From Aquila chrysaetos chrysaetos (Eukaryota > Chordata > Aves > Accipitriformes > Accipitridae), in the NCBI RefSeq assembly GCF_900496995.4, contig NC_044005.1, positions 26,479,363 to 26,543,362 on the forward strand: DNA of 64,000 bases, written 5' to 3'. The translations under genes were made by a program, and so were the position numbers. The notes beneath the pieces are model-generated. The model was given only the letters and a program-made list of their open reading frames with translations. It searched no databases and was not told where the DNA came from. How positions within the stretch are numbered: position 1 is the first letter of the stretch; every line of letters starts with the position of its first letter. Shown here in pieces: positions 14,735 through 32,040 of this stretch.

Positions 14735-15430
14735 CTCTGTCATCTGTGAAAAATTGTGGCAATTGCACGAGGTCCCCAGTGACAGGAAGGGGTACGTATC
14801 ATGTCACCTTTCTAAAAAGCCAGGAAGGAGGATGTGGGGAATGACAGGCTAGTCAGCCGTACCTCAATCCCTTGTAGCTTTATGGAGCAAGCTCTGGAAG
14901 CCAATTCCAGGCACCCAAAGGACAAGAAGGTGACTAGGAACAGGCAGCCAGATTAAACGAGGGAAAATCATGCCTATGAACCTGACTGCCTTCTATGATG
15001 AAATGACAGGCTATGTGGATGTGTAGAGGGCAGTGGATGCTGTTTACATTGACTTCAGCAAGCCTCTTGATGCAGTCTCTCATAGCATCCTTATAGCCAA
15101 ATGGGAGAGGTATGGGCTGGATGCCGTCCATTAAGAAAGGTCAGTGAGAAATTGGCTGAACTGTCAGGCTCAAAGAGTAATGATCAATGGTTTGAAATCT
15201 GCGTGATGGCCAGTTACAAAAGCATGCCTCAGAAGACAATAATGGGATCGATACTGTTCAGTGATCATTAGTGATATGGTGGAAAGAGACAGAACATATT
15301 CTCAACAAGATCAGAAATAATGGCATGTTGGGGAGGGGAGCCACTGATATGCTGGAGGGTGGGGGTACCACCCAGAGGGACCTTGACAGATTGGAGGAAT
15401 GAAAAGACAGAAACCTCATGATGTTCATGA
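14735..15430 (+). mobile_element. Older CR1 LINE fragment, plus strand, left part
   Basis: Degenerate CR1 reverse-transcriptase sequence in plus orientation. It contains the recognisable block reading VYIDFSKPLDAVSHSIL near 15046-15095 (family form YIDFSKAFDTVSHSIL) and an upstream stretch matching the finger region (CCAGTGACAGGAAGGGG near 14775). Many stops and frameshifts show it is long dead. It is cut at about 15430, where a CR1 in the opposite orientation begins, and resumes near 17943. Confidence 0.8.
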
Positions 15431-17914
15431 ATAGAATTAGAATAGAATAGAATTAAGAATAAGAATTGAAAGAACAGAATAGAACAGTTGGAGGGGACCT
15501 ACAATGATCACCTAGTCCAACTGCCTGACCACTTCAGGACTGACCAAAAGTTAAAGCATATTATTAAGGGCATTGTCCAAATGCCTCTTATACACTGACA
15601 GGCTTGGGGCATCGACCACCTCTCCAGGAAGCCTGCTCCAGTGTTTGACCACCCTCTCTGTATATAAGTGTTTCCTAATGTCGAGTCTGAACCTCTCCTG
15701 GCGCAGCTTTGAACCATTCTCATGCATCCTGTCACTAGATACCAGGGAGAAACGATCAGCACCTCCCTCTCCACTTCCCCTCCTCAGGAAGCTGTAGAGA
15801 GCAATGAGGTGACCTCAGTCTCCTTTTCTCCAAACTAGACAACCCCAGAGTCCTTAGCCACTCATCACAGGACCTGCCTTCCAGCCCTTTCACCAGCTTT
15901 GTTGCCCTACTCTGGATACATTCAAGTACCTTAACATGCTTTTCAAATTGTAGGGCCCAGAACTGCACACAGTACTCAAGGTGAGGCCACACCAATGTGG
16001 AATACAGCAGGATAATCAACTCTTTTGACCAGCTGGTTATACTGTGTTTGATGCACCCCAGGATGCTGTTTGCCCTCCTGGCTGCCAGGCCACACTGTGA
16101 ACTCATACTGAGCCTGCCGTCAACCAGCACCCCCAGGTGCCTTTCTGCAGGGCTGATCTCTAGCTGCTCCTCTCCCAACTTATACTTGTGTCCAGCATTA
16201 CTCCACCCCAGGTGCAGAATCTGGCATTTGTTCATGTTAAATTTCATCCCATCAATCATAACCCAATGCTCCGATCTATCTAGATCCCTCTGCAAGGCCT
16301 CTTGTCCCTTGAGAGAGTCAACAGCACGTCCCAGTTTAGTATCATCAGCAAACTTGCTAATGGTGCATTCAACTCCTGCATCCAAATCATTGATAAAATT
16401 ATTGAACAGAACTGTCCCTAGAATTGAACCCTGAGGAACACCGCTGGTGACTGGTCACCAGCCAGATGTAGCCCCATTCACCACAACCCTTTCAGCCCTG
16501 CCATTCAGCCAGTTCTTCACCCAGCGCACCATGTACCTGCTCATCTCACAGTTGGATAACTCGTCCGGAAGGATGCTGTGAGGTACTTACAAAAAAGCTT
16601 TACTAAAATCCAGAAAAACAACATCCACCACCTTCTCTTCATCCCCTAGGTGGGTGACCTTATCATAGAAGGATATCAAATTAGTTAAACACAACTTTCC
16701 CTTTGTGAACCCATGTTGACCGTGCTGACGATTGCATTGTCCTTTAAATGCCTTTCAGTAGCACCCAGTATGATCTTCTCCATAATTTTTCCAGGTACTG
16801 AGGTTAGACTAAGAGGTCTGTAGCTTCCTCGGTCTTCCCTCATGCCTTTCTTGTAAATTGGAATAGCACTGGCTAGCTTCCAGTCAGCAGGGACCTCCCC
16901 AGACTCCCAAGACCTTTGGTAGATAATTGAGAGGGGTCCTGCTGTAACATCCACTAGCTCTTTCAGTACTCTGGGATGAGTCCCATCCGGCCTCATGAAC
17001 TTATGAGCATTCAACTGATACAACTGGTCCCTTACAATTTCAGTGTCCACAAATGGAAAGTCACTGTTCCCTGCAGTCATGGTCCTCCAACTCAGAGGAC
17101 TGGGCAGCCCCAGGTCTGTCAGTATTATTGGAGACTGAGGCAAAAAAAGCATTGAATGCCTCCACTTTTTCTTCATCCCAATTTCTCGGGTGACCATCTT
17201 CAACAAATATCGGTCCAATGTTTTCCTTAGACCTCCTCTTGCTATTAATGTACTTCAAAAAGACTTTGTTGTCTGACTCAACGCTGGCCAGTTTCAACTC
17301 TAATTAAGCTTTGGCCTTCCGTGTCTTCTCCCTGCATATGCAAACCACGGCTCTGTAATCTTCCTGCAAAGCTTGACCTTGCTTCCACAGATCATACAAT
17401 TTCTTTTTCCTCTTGAGTTCCAAGAGGAGTTCCCTGTTCAGCCAAACTGGTCTTCTGTGCCGCTTGCTTGACTTTCAACACAAAGGGATTGCCTGCTCTT
17501 GTGCTTTTAAAAGGTGGTTCTTAAAAACTGACCAGAACTCACATACCCCTAAGCCCTCAAAAGCAGATTCCCAGGGGACACTGCTAACTAGCTCACTGAG
17601 TAGCTTAAAGTTAACTCTCTTGAAATCAAGGGTAGCAACTCTGCTGACCATTTTTCTCATTACATCAAAAATTTTAAACTCAACCATTTCTTGATCCCTG
17701 TGGCCAAGACAGCCACTTACCATCGCATCTCCCTCAAGTCCTTCTCTCTTCACAAATAACAAGTCTAGGAGGACATCTTTCCTAGTTGGCTCAGTGAGTA
17801 CTTGTGACAAGAAATTATCTTCAATATACTCTAAGAATTTCCCAGACTTCCTTGTCACAGCAGTATAGTATTCCCAGTTCATGTCTGGGAAGTTGAAGTC
17901 TCCCATAAGGACAA
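15431..17914 (-). mobile_element. Younger CR1 LINE, minus strand, 5'-truncated, inactive
   Basis: About 2.5 kb of CR1 ORF2 on the minus strand. From the 5' end (right): the end of the apurinic endonuclease with MGDFNFPDMNW and GHRDQEMVEF (about 17.9-17.6 kb), the linker with SKRRSKENIGP, the RT finger and palm (PADWKLASAIPIYKKG then YRPLSLTSVPGKIMEKI, 16.9-16.75 kb), and the active-site motif FADDTKLG followed by LGVLVDGRLSMSSQC and the C-terminal thumb region. The 3' end, at 15431-15480, is the ATTCT-rich tail of CR1. Stops and at least one frameshift (near 17.07 kb) interrupt the frame, and the N-terminal half of the endonuclease and ORF1 are missing, so it cannot move by itself. Confidence 0.92.
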
Positions 17915-17942
17915 GGAGAGAAGACAATTGGAGAGAAGACAA
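17915..17942. repeat. 13-bp direct repeat at the CR1 5' junction
   Basis: GGAGAGAAGACAA occurs at 17915-17927 and again at 17930-17942, separated by two bases. It lies exactly where the younger CR1's recognisable 5' end meets the older CR1. It may be filler made during retrotransposition or a local duplication. Confidence 0.7.
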
Positions 17943-18135
17943 ACCTGGAAAAAGACTGGGAAGTCCTGGTGGGCAAGAAGTGGAATATGAGTGAGCTGTG
18001 TATCTTTGAAACAATAATCACATACTGGACTGCCTTAGTAGAAGCACAGCTACCAAATCAAGGCATGTTATTATTCCTTTCTACTCAAGCAATCCACATC
18101 TGAAGCACTGTGTCCTTCACTGCAAGTGCCGTGTG
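17943..18135 (+). mobile_element. Older CR1 LINE fragment, plus strand, right part
   Basis: Plus-strand CR1 resumes after the inserted copy. It holds a segment matching the LGVLVG region near 17955 and then TKSRHVIIPFYSSNPHLKHC near 18050-18110, the counterpart of [22 protein letters not shown] in intact CR1. Together with the part at 14.7-15.4 kb it forms one element split by the younger insertion. Roughly 100 bp of expected sequence is missing at the junction. Confidence 0.75.
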
Positions 18136-21079
18136 AGTTCTAAGGAATCTGCCTTAGAGGAAAAGAGACAAAACAATGGACCTAGTTTATTCCTCTAAGA
18201 ATGCTGCAGATATTCAAATCTGTATCAAGCTACTGAAGTCTGAAGACAAATTTTGATAAATACCCTGGAGTAACAAGATATATGATTCATTTAGCTTGTC
18301 TACCACCCAGAAGAATCAAATTTGCTTGAGAACCTGACTGACCTGTAAATGCATTCTAACCTAGAAATAGGAAAGACATGGCAGCTGCAAGAACTTCAGT
18401 CTCCTAGCACTTCCAGAAAGTTGCCATTGCAGGAAGTATGACTTACCAAGACAAGGCTTGCCACAGTTACTCCTCAGTACTGTCACAGGTACATTCAACC
18501 TTTAAAGGGAAGGAAGACCTCCTAGGAGCTTACAACCTAAGTAAGGGCTTAACAGATGAACAGTGCTACTGACCTCGATAGGAAAATCTGATAAATTATC
18601 TTTCTCTGCCCCCAGAGGAAAAACATGTGAAGTCTGGCAACACCCTCCTGCCACAATTGAGTGAGATGAAGGCTGTTGATTCCCTAACACCTCAAACATC
18701 TCTCTCAAAATTTTTAAAACCATCCTGACACCACAGGACAAACAGAACTACTCTGAACAATAGTCAGAATGTAGCAAGATATATCAGAACTGTTTTTTAA
18801 AAAGGGAACACGAAGGCCAAAATTTAAAATTTCAGCTGAATGATCAGTAATCTGAGTAAGTCTGTTGAACAGACTCAAACCAAGAGAGGATGTGGAATAT
18901 CCTTCATGAGATTAAAAACACCCAATTGCACAAATGCTCTTTTAGGGAACCACTCCCTGTCACTGAAACAGCCTGCAAGTTAGGTTACAAGGCTTCCAAT
19001 CCTAAAATTTATCTGCAGGTTGTCAGGAGAATGTGACCACCTTTCCCCTTCACTGTGTTCATGAGTACTAGATAGTCAAGCTACTACTTTTCTTTAGGTT
19101 TATCTTCTCTTTGTATGTTCTAGATTACAGGCCCTTCAGTGCTGAGACTTCCTGTGCTACCTCTTAAACACCACTGCCCAAAACAACTACAAAATAAAGA
19201 CAATCCAATGACTACTTTAAAACAGGAACATTCCTCTCTCCACAAAACCCTTACAGCTTGTCCCATAATCCAAACTGACCTCTGTACTCCTTCAGCAAGG
19301 TAAAAAGTCTTTCCCTGTTCTAATTATTTCTAAGATGTACCACCACCAAAGAAAAAAAAAAAAAAGGTTTTGAGAGATGACTGATTTGACAGTTTGCTTG
19401 GGCTGTGAAATATAAATCCAATTTAGATGTCTCCCCAAGAATAAGTAGGTATTAGGGATCAGACATGGACAGTGTGTCTGTAGTATAACTGTATAACTAT
19501 TTGTCAATCGTGGTTTAGCGAGTCATTCAAGTTTCGGTTTTTGTATGTTATGACCATTTAACATTTTAATACAGGGTTAAATATGAATCAGTGCTTTATA
19601 TCCTCACAATCAAATCTGTTCCTCAGGTATTTGATTTATACGGCAGAGCAGAACACTGCAAAACCACTAAAACCATGCAAATTTTGTTATCTACTTAAGA
19701 GTGCTAACTGCACCTCCACATTCAAAATGAATTTTACAAGCTTAAATGGTTCTGTCTGAAAGCTCTACCCGTTGAGGAAAGCAAAAAGAGTTCTATGCAT
19801 ACAAATATATCCTAATTCTAAAGGACTTAAGAAGCCATGAGGCCACCTGTTCCTTGACACATGCTATGCAGGTATATATTCTAAAAACATAGCCCAAAAT
19901 AAGCTCCAGAGAGAGTAATTCAAGAAAAGTAGAGTGGAGTGTGATTATGAATTCAAGAAAAGAGAGGGGAAAAAATCACTATCCATATATTCTGCAACAC
20001 AGAAGGTAACAGGGGGCAAAGTAGAAGTGCTATGAAGAGAATGTCTTTTGTGTATGCTGCAGAGTAAAGTACAATCATCAGTAAGTGGAGACACCTCCAG
20101 TAGATACAGCAGACAATGCTTTTTGAAGGGAAGGAAAACATGAGACAGAAGTGGTCTAATCAATACCCAGAATGCTGTGAACTCAGGTGATACTTTAAAT
20201 GGCTTTTTTGTTCAATGGCATGTTAACTTCAACAGGAAGCATCCTTTAGAAACGCTAACAGTCATTTTTTAATTCATACACTGAGAAATGGAAGTTTTGT
20301 ATATCCTCTACCACAGTCCAAGGATATTCAAGGGCTCAGGTTCCCTTCCAGGATGCCAGCTTGCACATTTATGTCCAAGTAGTTCTCCCAAATCCTTATC
20401 CAGTAGGAGATTTAGGAAAGAACATGCAATACACAAGCAAGACTAAAGACATTCATAATAAGGGAGAAGGAAAAGGTCTAATGGACCATGCTGCCAGTGA
20501 GCCAATGGCAATTTCTGAATGGACAAGCACCGTATTTGCTTCGCTAGAAGCAACATGATTTGAGTCCATTAGCACATGGCCTGAAAACATTCTGCTAATA
20601 CAGAATTCAGGTTCCATGTTTCAACTTGTTTGCATTCCCTCCTCATTCCCCAGCCAAGAAATCCTCCTGGCCTGGAAGAAAGCAGGGGGAGACTTTTGCC
20701 TCCCTGAGCGGCAGTGGGACTTTCACCCAAAAAATGTCAAATGCACAAACAAGCAACATGTCCAGGGGGTGAATAAAGATCTGAAAACCCAAAGGAATCT
20801 GTACATGACCCAGCACATATGAGCTGGCATCAGGGAAAGAGATGAATGCATAATAAATACAGCAATAGCAAGAACATTTTTAAAAGCCACTGCGGTCCCA
20901 ACACTGATTACCTTTTTTAAACATAGATTCACAAGCATGATTTAGGTATGTGGGGCACGCAGATCAGTCTGGATGATGGCATGCATCACGCAGCAATACT
21001 GAAGATATCACTACTGCCAAACAAGATGTTTGGTAAAGACACACACCAGAGTCAAACACTTCCAAAATCCAGCAAGCTT
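18136..21079 (-). other. GPATCH2L 3' UTR and downstream flank
   Basis: Follows the GPATCH2L stop codon on the minus strand. Some or all of it should be 3' UTR; three candidate poly(A) signals lie at 20268, 19565 and 18186. No further open frame with recognisable content is present. Confidence 0.5.
20268..20273 (-). terminator. Candidate GPATCH2L poly(A) signal (ATTAAA)
   Basis: ATTAAA on the minus strand about 0.8 kb past the stop codon, followed by T-rich/GT-bearing sequence. Further candidates are ATTAAA at 19565-19570 and AATAAA at 18186-18191, about 2.9 kb past the stop. Which is used cannot be decided from sequence. Confidence 0.25.
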
Positions 21080-21273
21080 TTACAGTTGCAATGCTTCTTT
21101 TTGGCTGAATCCAGGGCTCTTCTCTGGTGGCATTTTAAAAAAGTTACTGGAGGCAGCAATAGTGGCTTTCTCAGCTGCTGGTGTTTTCCCTGTCCACTCA
21201 GAGTTCTGGGATCTCAGGGATGGTGTTGCTGGTAGCTCTGACTCTGCTGCATCCATGTGGACAGATAAAGTTG
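21080..21273 (-). CDS. GPATCH2L: GPATCH2L last coding exon (residues 428-491) and stop
   Basis: The acceptor TTTTATATTCCAG ends at 21274. The coding part of 194 nt runs through VHMDAAESELPATPS, SEWTGKTPAAEKAT and FFKMPPEKSPGFS to a TAA at 21080-21082. The human protein as I recall it ends at KSPGYS; here seven more residues (QKEALQL) precede the stop, so the C terminus is slightly extended. The segment is Ser/Pro/Ala-rich and predicted disordered (inference). The same exon should continue into the 3' UTR at lower coordinates. Confidence 0.93.
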
Positions 21274-26546
<5,273 letters not shown>

Positions 26547-27374
26547 TTATGTTCCAGTATCACCTTCCTGTAAGAACCTGGCCAATCACCCTCCAACTCC
26601 CACCTTCCCATCAGCTTCTTAACTAGTAGGCAGGACAAAACAAAAGCTTCTCAGGGAAGTTTTGCTAGCATTCTTCATTAATATACCATTATGCTCCCAT
26701 TTCTTTTAAGAGCTCACACACGAAAACTGCTCAGAAGAATAGTAATTTCTTAGCCTTTAAAGGATATGGTTTTGTATTAACTTTAAAATAACTCTTTGCA
26801 TAAGCAAAGATGTGATCAAGCACTGATATGACACATATCCTACCATTACTTCTATACATGCGTAACAAATGTCTGCAAGATTGCTCTTTAAAGATATTGC
26901 GTGATATTTTCTCCCTTATTCAGAAATTATTTTGCAACTTATTTAGTACTGTAGAGTCATCTTAGAATGTACCTATATTCCAAATGTCCATGCATATTGT
27001 TTCCGCTACAGTAGTAAGTTCATAATGTTAGGAATGCAAAACTGTCTCATGCATTTTCAAAATTATGATTTCCTTATCAAAGTGCTGTGAAAACAGCTGA
27101 ATCTGGCTTATGGTAATACAGTCTTGCTGTACCTGTAAACTGGCTGAAAGGCATAATCTGTCCTGGTCATATCATCTATTAAGTCTGAAGCCTACTGATG
27201 ACCACTTCAGTTTAACCATTTGCCAATTAAGAAGAAACCTGCATTATTGGGACTGACTTGAACTGAGCAGTCCTCCAAGTTCCAGACATAGGAAGAAGAG
27301 AAGTTTAATTCAGAAAGACAGTCTTGGCAGCAGACCAGAGAACTTTCTCAAATACAATCCATAACGAATACAAA

Positions 27375-27570
27375 TGCATAATTTAGCAATGACATTGGGT
27401 TCAAATCCCTGCTTTGTCTGAGATAACAGAGTTTCTTTGGCAAGTTCCTTGGTCACTCTCTGCATCAGATTTGATGTGCAAAATGCAGAACTACAGCACA
27501 AATAAAATCCATTAAAGACTGTAAGGTGCTTACACGGTGTAAAGATTAGAACCATATAAATTTTCATGAT
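27375..27570 (+). mobile_element. MIR-like ancient SINE in intron 7
   Basis: It contains a tRNA-type B box, GGTTCAAATCC (near 27399), as in the MIR head. The core-like stretch TTGGCAAGTTCCTTGGTCAC follows, then a region corresponding to the MIR 'cagtttcc...tgtaaaatg' segment and a tail with AGGTGCTTAC. These are in MIR order on the plus strand. The copy is old and diverged. Confidence 0.6.
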
Positions 27571-28420
27571 TAAGTGATGAAAAGCTTCTGTGTCTTTAAA
27601 GCTTGTTATTTTGATTTTAAAAAAATCCTGAAAGTTTAACAACCACATTTATCAAGTACTGAAATCTTTTACAGATAACAAAAGGAAAAGTTCATGGCTT
27701 CATGTTTCCATGCCAAAATCTATTTAAAAAAAAAAAAAAAAAAAGGCATATTTATAATATATACAATTTTAGACAGTGAATTCATGCAAAACCAAAGTGT
27801 GCTGTTGTAGCTATACAGAACAGTGTAGGGAGCACAAAAAATTTCCTATACCAGCCAAGACTATAAATTGTTTGAATGCTGCTAGGTCTACCTACTTACC
27901 TGTAACAAATGCCCAACCACAAAATAAGAAAGAAATATCTACCATTCTGTCTTCTCAACTAAAATTCAAAAGTTCTACAAGAAGTCTACAAGATCTGTCA
28001 TCTAAATCTGACATTAAGGAATAGTTTCAAAAATTTTTAAATTGTGCTAAGTTTTACTGACAGCCAATTTTTCAAATCTGGGAATGCATATTAATATAAC
28101 CAGACAAAGAAGTCTCCTGGAAACATGAACTAAAGGCTTTTGAAAATACCAGCACACCTATAGACTCCATATTCAAATTTTGTGTTTGTACGCATAAGTG
28201 ACTAACCTCTAAATGACTACCCGTATGCTAAAAACTGCTTTTGTACATGATTATGATAGTGGCTATATAGTATTTTAGCATAGTTCTACCATGTATTTGG
28301 AAACATCTTGGCACACATAGCCCAAGGAAAAGATAGTTTCAACCGAGTGGAACTTCAGGTTTTTATTTTGCGTCAGTGACACAGTATTAGATTACTAACT
28401 AGATGACTATGCAATTACAT

Positions 28421-28486
28421 GTAATAATCCACCTCATTTTATCACATAGTAAGGTAATAATCCACCTCATTTTATCACATAGTAAG
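28421..28486. repeat. Perfect 33-bp tandem duplication
   Basis: Two identical 33-bp units lie head to tail (28421-28453 and 28454-28486), starting GTAATAATCCACCTC. No third copy is present. It lies in intron 7 of GPATCH2L. Absence of any mismatch suggests a recent duplication, or a possible assembly artefact. Confidence 0.95.
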
Positions 28487-30008
28487 GTTCCCTTTTTAAT
28501 TTTATGAACTTACACCAACGTTAACCAGCTGATCCTTGGTGGAGAATCACTACAGACTAGGAGAGAAGTATGCACTATCATTCCCAAGAGACTTTATGCA
28601 ATTTTCCCCAGTTCACAAATGTTACAGTTCGATTTTGAATAAGAGCTCCTGGCTCTCAGCTCCATGCTCAAACCACATCTACCCTTACCTCACAATTACA
28701 CAGGGGGTAAAAAAAAAGAAAAATGAAAACAGAATATGAGAATCCTAAAATACCTTCTTGTAGTGAAAGTAAAGGCAAATCATACTACAGCTGGAGACTG
28801 ATAGCAGGACGCTGCATCTAGCAGCCCTGCCTCTAACACACAAAGGCTCAGAGGTCATAAATTGTCTCTGTAACATGTATTTCATTCAGGTTTATCCCTT
28901 ATTGATCACCCACACTTCAGAGTAAATCAGGAACCTATTGATTACTCACGGCTTCGACCGACCTGGTGGTAAAAGTGTCAGTTTCAAGTGGCTGGTGCAC
29001 TTTACGGGCACCATAAATCTGCATACAGGGAATCTCCAGGTGGTAGGTACCTTAAGAGAGAGAGGAGCAGAAGAATGCACGCAGGGATGGTAGTCCTCAT
29101 TAAGACATGGACAGAAAGGGTGTCTGAGGTATAATTTATGAAATGTGCATTTTTTGGTAGATACCACACTTTTCAATCTAAATTTCTAATCACTAGCTTG
29201 CATACAGGTGCTGTATTAGTAAGAAAATAGAAATGGTGAATCGCAGTTTAACAGCAGACTCCTAGAAACACCACCACCAGGAAAGTCAGGTCATGGGTAT
29301 GCACAGCACACAACATTGCAGTGGACAAGCTGAACTATAAATAGTGAAAATCTCACTGACACGCTGCAACCATGAATTAGTTTTTCTGCCAAAGTTGAAT
29401 TTTAAACAACTCTTCTGAACAGTTTTTTAAACTGTGAAGTAGAATAGAACAGGGCTGAGAGGAAAAGGTGACAGAAAATGCACATTCATGCATCGTCGCA
29501 AGCCCCTCTGTGAAGAAGTCTGAGGCACAGAGCTTTGTGGGATGAAAGACCTGGGCCTAAACTGAGAAACTAGAATGGTACTTACTCTGTCCTTAATGGC
29601 TTTCAATCTCTTCTGCTAGGCTCCTATACTTCCTTCAATGTTGCACAAACAGTAATGAGAAAATAACTGCCTGGTTATTTTTGGACTATGGCTGGTTGAT
29701 CACAAGAAAAAAACAAAGTCACGGTGCTCAGTCACAGTTGGATCTGCTAGGTGACCAGAGATTAATGTGAAAACCTAGTTTACAGTCTAGAGAGGACTGA
29801 AATTCTAACCTAGGAAGAGAAAAAGCAGAACACACCTGGAGAGACAAAGCAGGATCCAAAGTGCAGCTACACTGATGGCCGTAATACATCCAACTCACAC
29901 TGCAGCCTCTCACTGCCAGGAGTTAGTGAATGAAAAATTACATATCTATAGAAAAAATGGGTTTATATGAAAAAAGTCTACAGTGTCTTTCTGACAGTGA
30001 TGTTTGGG

Positions 30009-30031
30009 TTTTTTTTTTTTTTTTTTTTTTT
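30009..30031. repeat. 23-base poly(T) run
   Basis: A simple T run in intron 7. A similar A19 run occurs at 27726-27744. Both are plain homopolymers without a recognised parent element. Confidence 0.85.
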
Positions 30032-31841
30032 AATCACAAGCTAAACGAATTATCCAGCAAATATGGATTTATCTTTTGTTCTTAACATAGTACTTAAGGT
30101 ACTTGAGTCTGCATGCAGGTCATGCTGGAGAAAAAGCGGGCTTTGCTATGCAGAAAGCTGAAATTCATTGCCATCTCTAATGTGTCAGAAGTAATGCTTC
30201 CTTTCTTTTCTCTTCCACATATTTATTCTATGACTTTATTTATATATTTTAAAAAAATTAACTGTAATTGCATACACTGGAGTCCTATCTCACTCCTACA
30301 GTTCAAGGTAACCATGTGCTGGGCCATATGGTCACAGGAGCTTGCCACTATATTTTACACCTACCACAGGGTTTCAAAAGAAAATTAGGATTGGCAGTAC
30401 AACCTGTGGGAGACAATACAGAGCACAAGCAGACACCAGCCCACAAAGAACATCACTGAACAGCATCAGGCCCCCGAAACCTTCACTATCTGTGAAGAAA
30501 AGCCTAGATTGTAAAGTGATGTCCGCTCTCTCAAAACCCAGGGTAAAAAACACCTCAATCTCACAATGGACGTCTCTGAGAAGACCCTACAGAGCTAACT
30601 GTGAGAGTCTGTGGCCTTCTTGGAGGCAGGAGGCATATCGCACACTTGGGGGTGTATGCCTCTCACTGTAATCTCACATCATCCAGCTTCTCTGCTGACA
30701 ATCTTTATTCTAACTCTACCCTTACAGGAAGCAAAGCACTTGGATTATGTAGTGAAAGTGAGAGGCAGCCATTAATCTACTGTCATACAAACAAGGCATG
30801 CTATTATCCTCATGTTAAAGTAAATGTTCAACAGAGAGAGCCTTCTAACAAGGATACTGCTACTGAAACTCGACACAACCCAGCTGTTGCTGTTGTGATG
30901 CTATATTCCCAGCAAACATAGGCCAAATAAAAGTCTCTTTCTCTAAGCCCTGAGGTGTTACCTGAGGCTGTTGATGGTGGCTTCACAAAATTAATAGTAA
31001 AAGCAGAGTTCTTCCTCCTCTTTGACTATAGAGCCAGCTGGGCACCAAAGTCTGATTTGCACATAACATGTGTAAATCAATACAAGTTGCTCATCCAGTC
31101 TGCACGCAAAGCTCCCCTGCATGCAAGTGGTTCTTGCTATCACATCACACTGTAGATATTTTCTGTGCATAGCAGAGTCTCCTCTGCCCTGCACAGCCTC
31201 ATGGGAGAGCTTCTAGAGCACATTTTCAGATTCCAAAATCACTAACAGGTCAGCTCACCTCCTAAATCATCTGAAATCTCACAGGTCTTCATCCAGCAAC
31301 AGTCTGTTCCCCAAGTAAGCATTCTAATGCTGTAGCAATTCCATTCCTAAAAGTCTGTGTGGCAAATGCAAGTGAACACATTTTCTTGTAGTTTTCCATG
31401 TAAGCATTCTAAGCAGAGACGATGCAATCCCATATACTGCATTCTCTATTTTCATACTGAATCACATGATATCTGTGCCAGAAAGAGTCCTAATATTTAC
31501 CAGACCTGCTGAGTATACGGATTTGATAAAAGCAAAATGCTTTATAGGCAAAGAAAGCAATAGCAAGTAAACAAAATTCTGAAGCCAAGGGGAATTTATT
31601 TTTCACTCCAGAGAATTAGGATTCACCAAAATGGGAGCATTAGGCCTCAGACAACTGCATGTGACACTAGGTTGATAGCTGCTCTTCATTGCATGCCTGT
31701 CAGAAGAATTCAGTTATATCCCCAACTGGAATATTAGCCAGACTTTAGCAAAGGAAGACATGAAAGTGTTCCAGCTAAATGGAAAAAGATTTAAAAAAAA
31801 ACGGGGAGAAAGATGCCTAAAGCAGTTGACAGCAGACATTT

Positions 31842-32040
31842 TTACATAAAGACAATTCCAGGAAGATGAAGATGTGTGGATAGGTTGCATGGAATGAACT
31901 GGATACTGTCCTGGTCAAGTGAGAAAGCATGAAATTGTGAACATCCGTTCACTCCTTCAGCTGCCTCGGGAAAGGCTTGACATTGCGGGCAATCCCTGTA
32001 CTTCCACATGCTTGGGTAAGAGGCAGAAATGTCAGGATGC
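31842..32040 (-). CDS. GPATCH2L: Candidate alternative GPATCH2L exon (in-frame cassette or alternative last exon)
   Basis: Inside intron 7, a strong pyrimidine-rich acceptor (TTCTCTTCTGTATCTGTGCAG spanning 32041-32061) is followed by an open frame in exactly the phase left by exon 7 (AG|G). It reads RHPDISASYPSMWKYRDCP then QCQAFPEAAEGV and onward. Two uses are possible. Splicing at the internal donor TTTAT|GTAAAA (exon 31846-32040, 195 bp = 65 codons) gives an exon that joins exon 8 in frame. Read-through reaches TAA at 31842-31844 and gives a 462-residue isoform with a different C terminus. Seen in sequence: acceptor, phase, open frame, donor. Inferred: that it is transcribed. I could not confirm a homologous isoform from memory. 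Confidence 0.5.

Noticed and set aside
15508..18014. Several open frames with reverse-transcriptase-like products treated as possible host genes
   Set aside because: They are pieces of one decayed CR1 retrotransposon, with stops, frameshifts and a CR1 tail.
28946..29176. A minus-strand segment with an AG-preceded open frame as another GPATCH2L exon
   Set aside because: The acceptor context is weak, the frame matches no known GPATCH2L segment, and phase does not fit the flanking exons.
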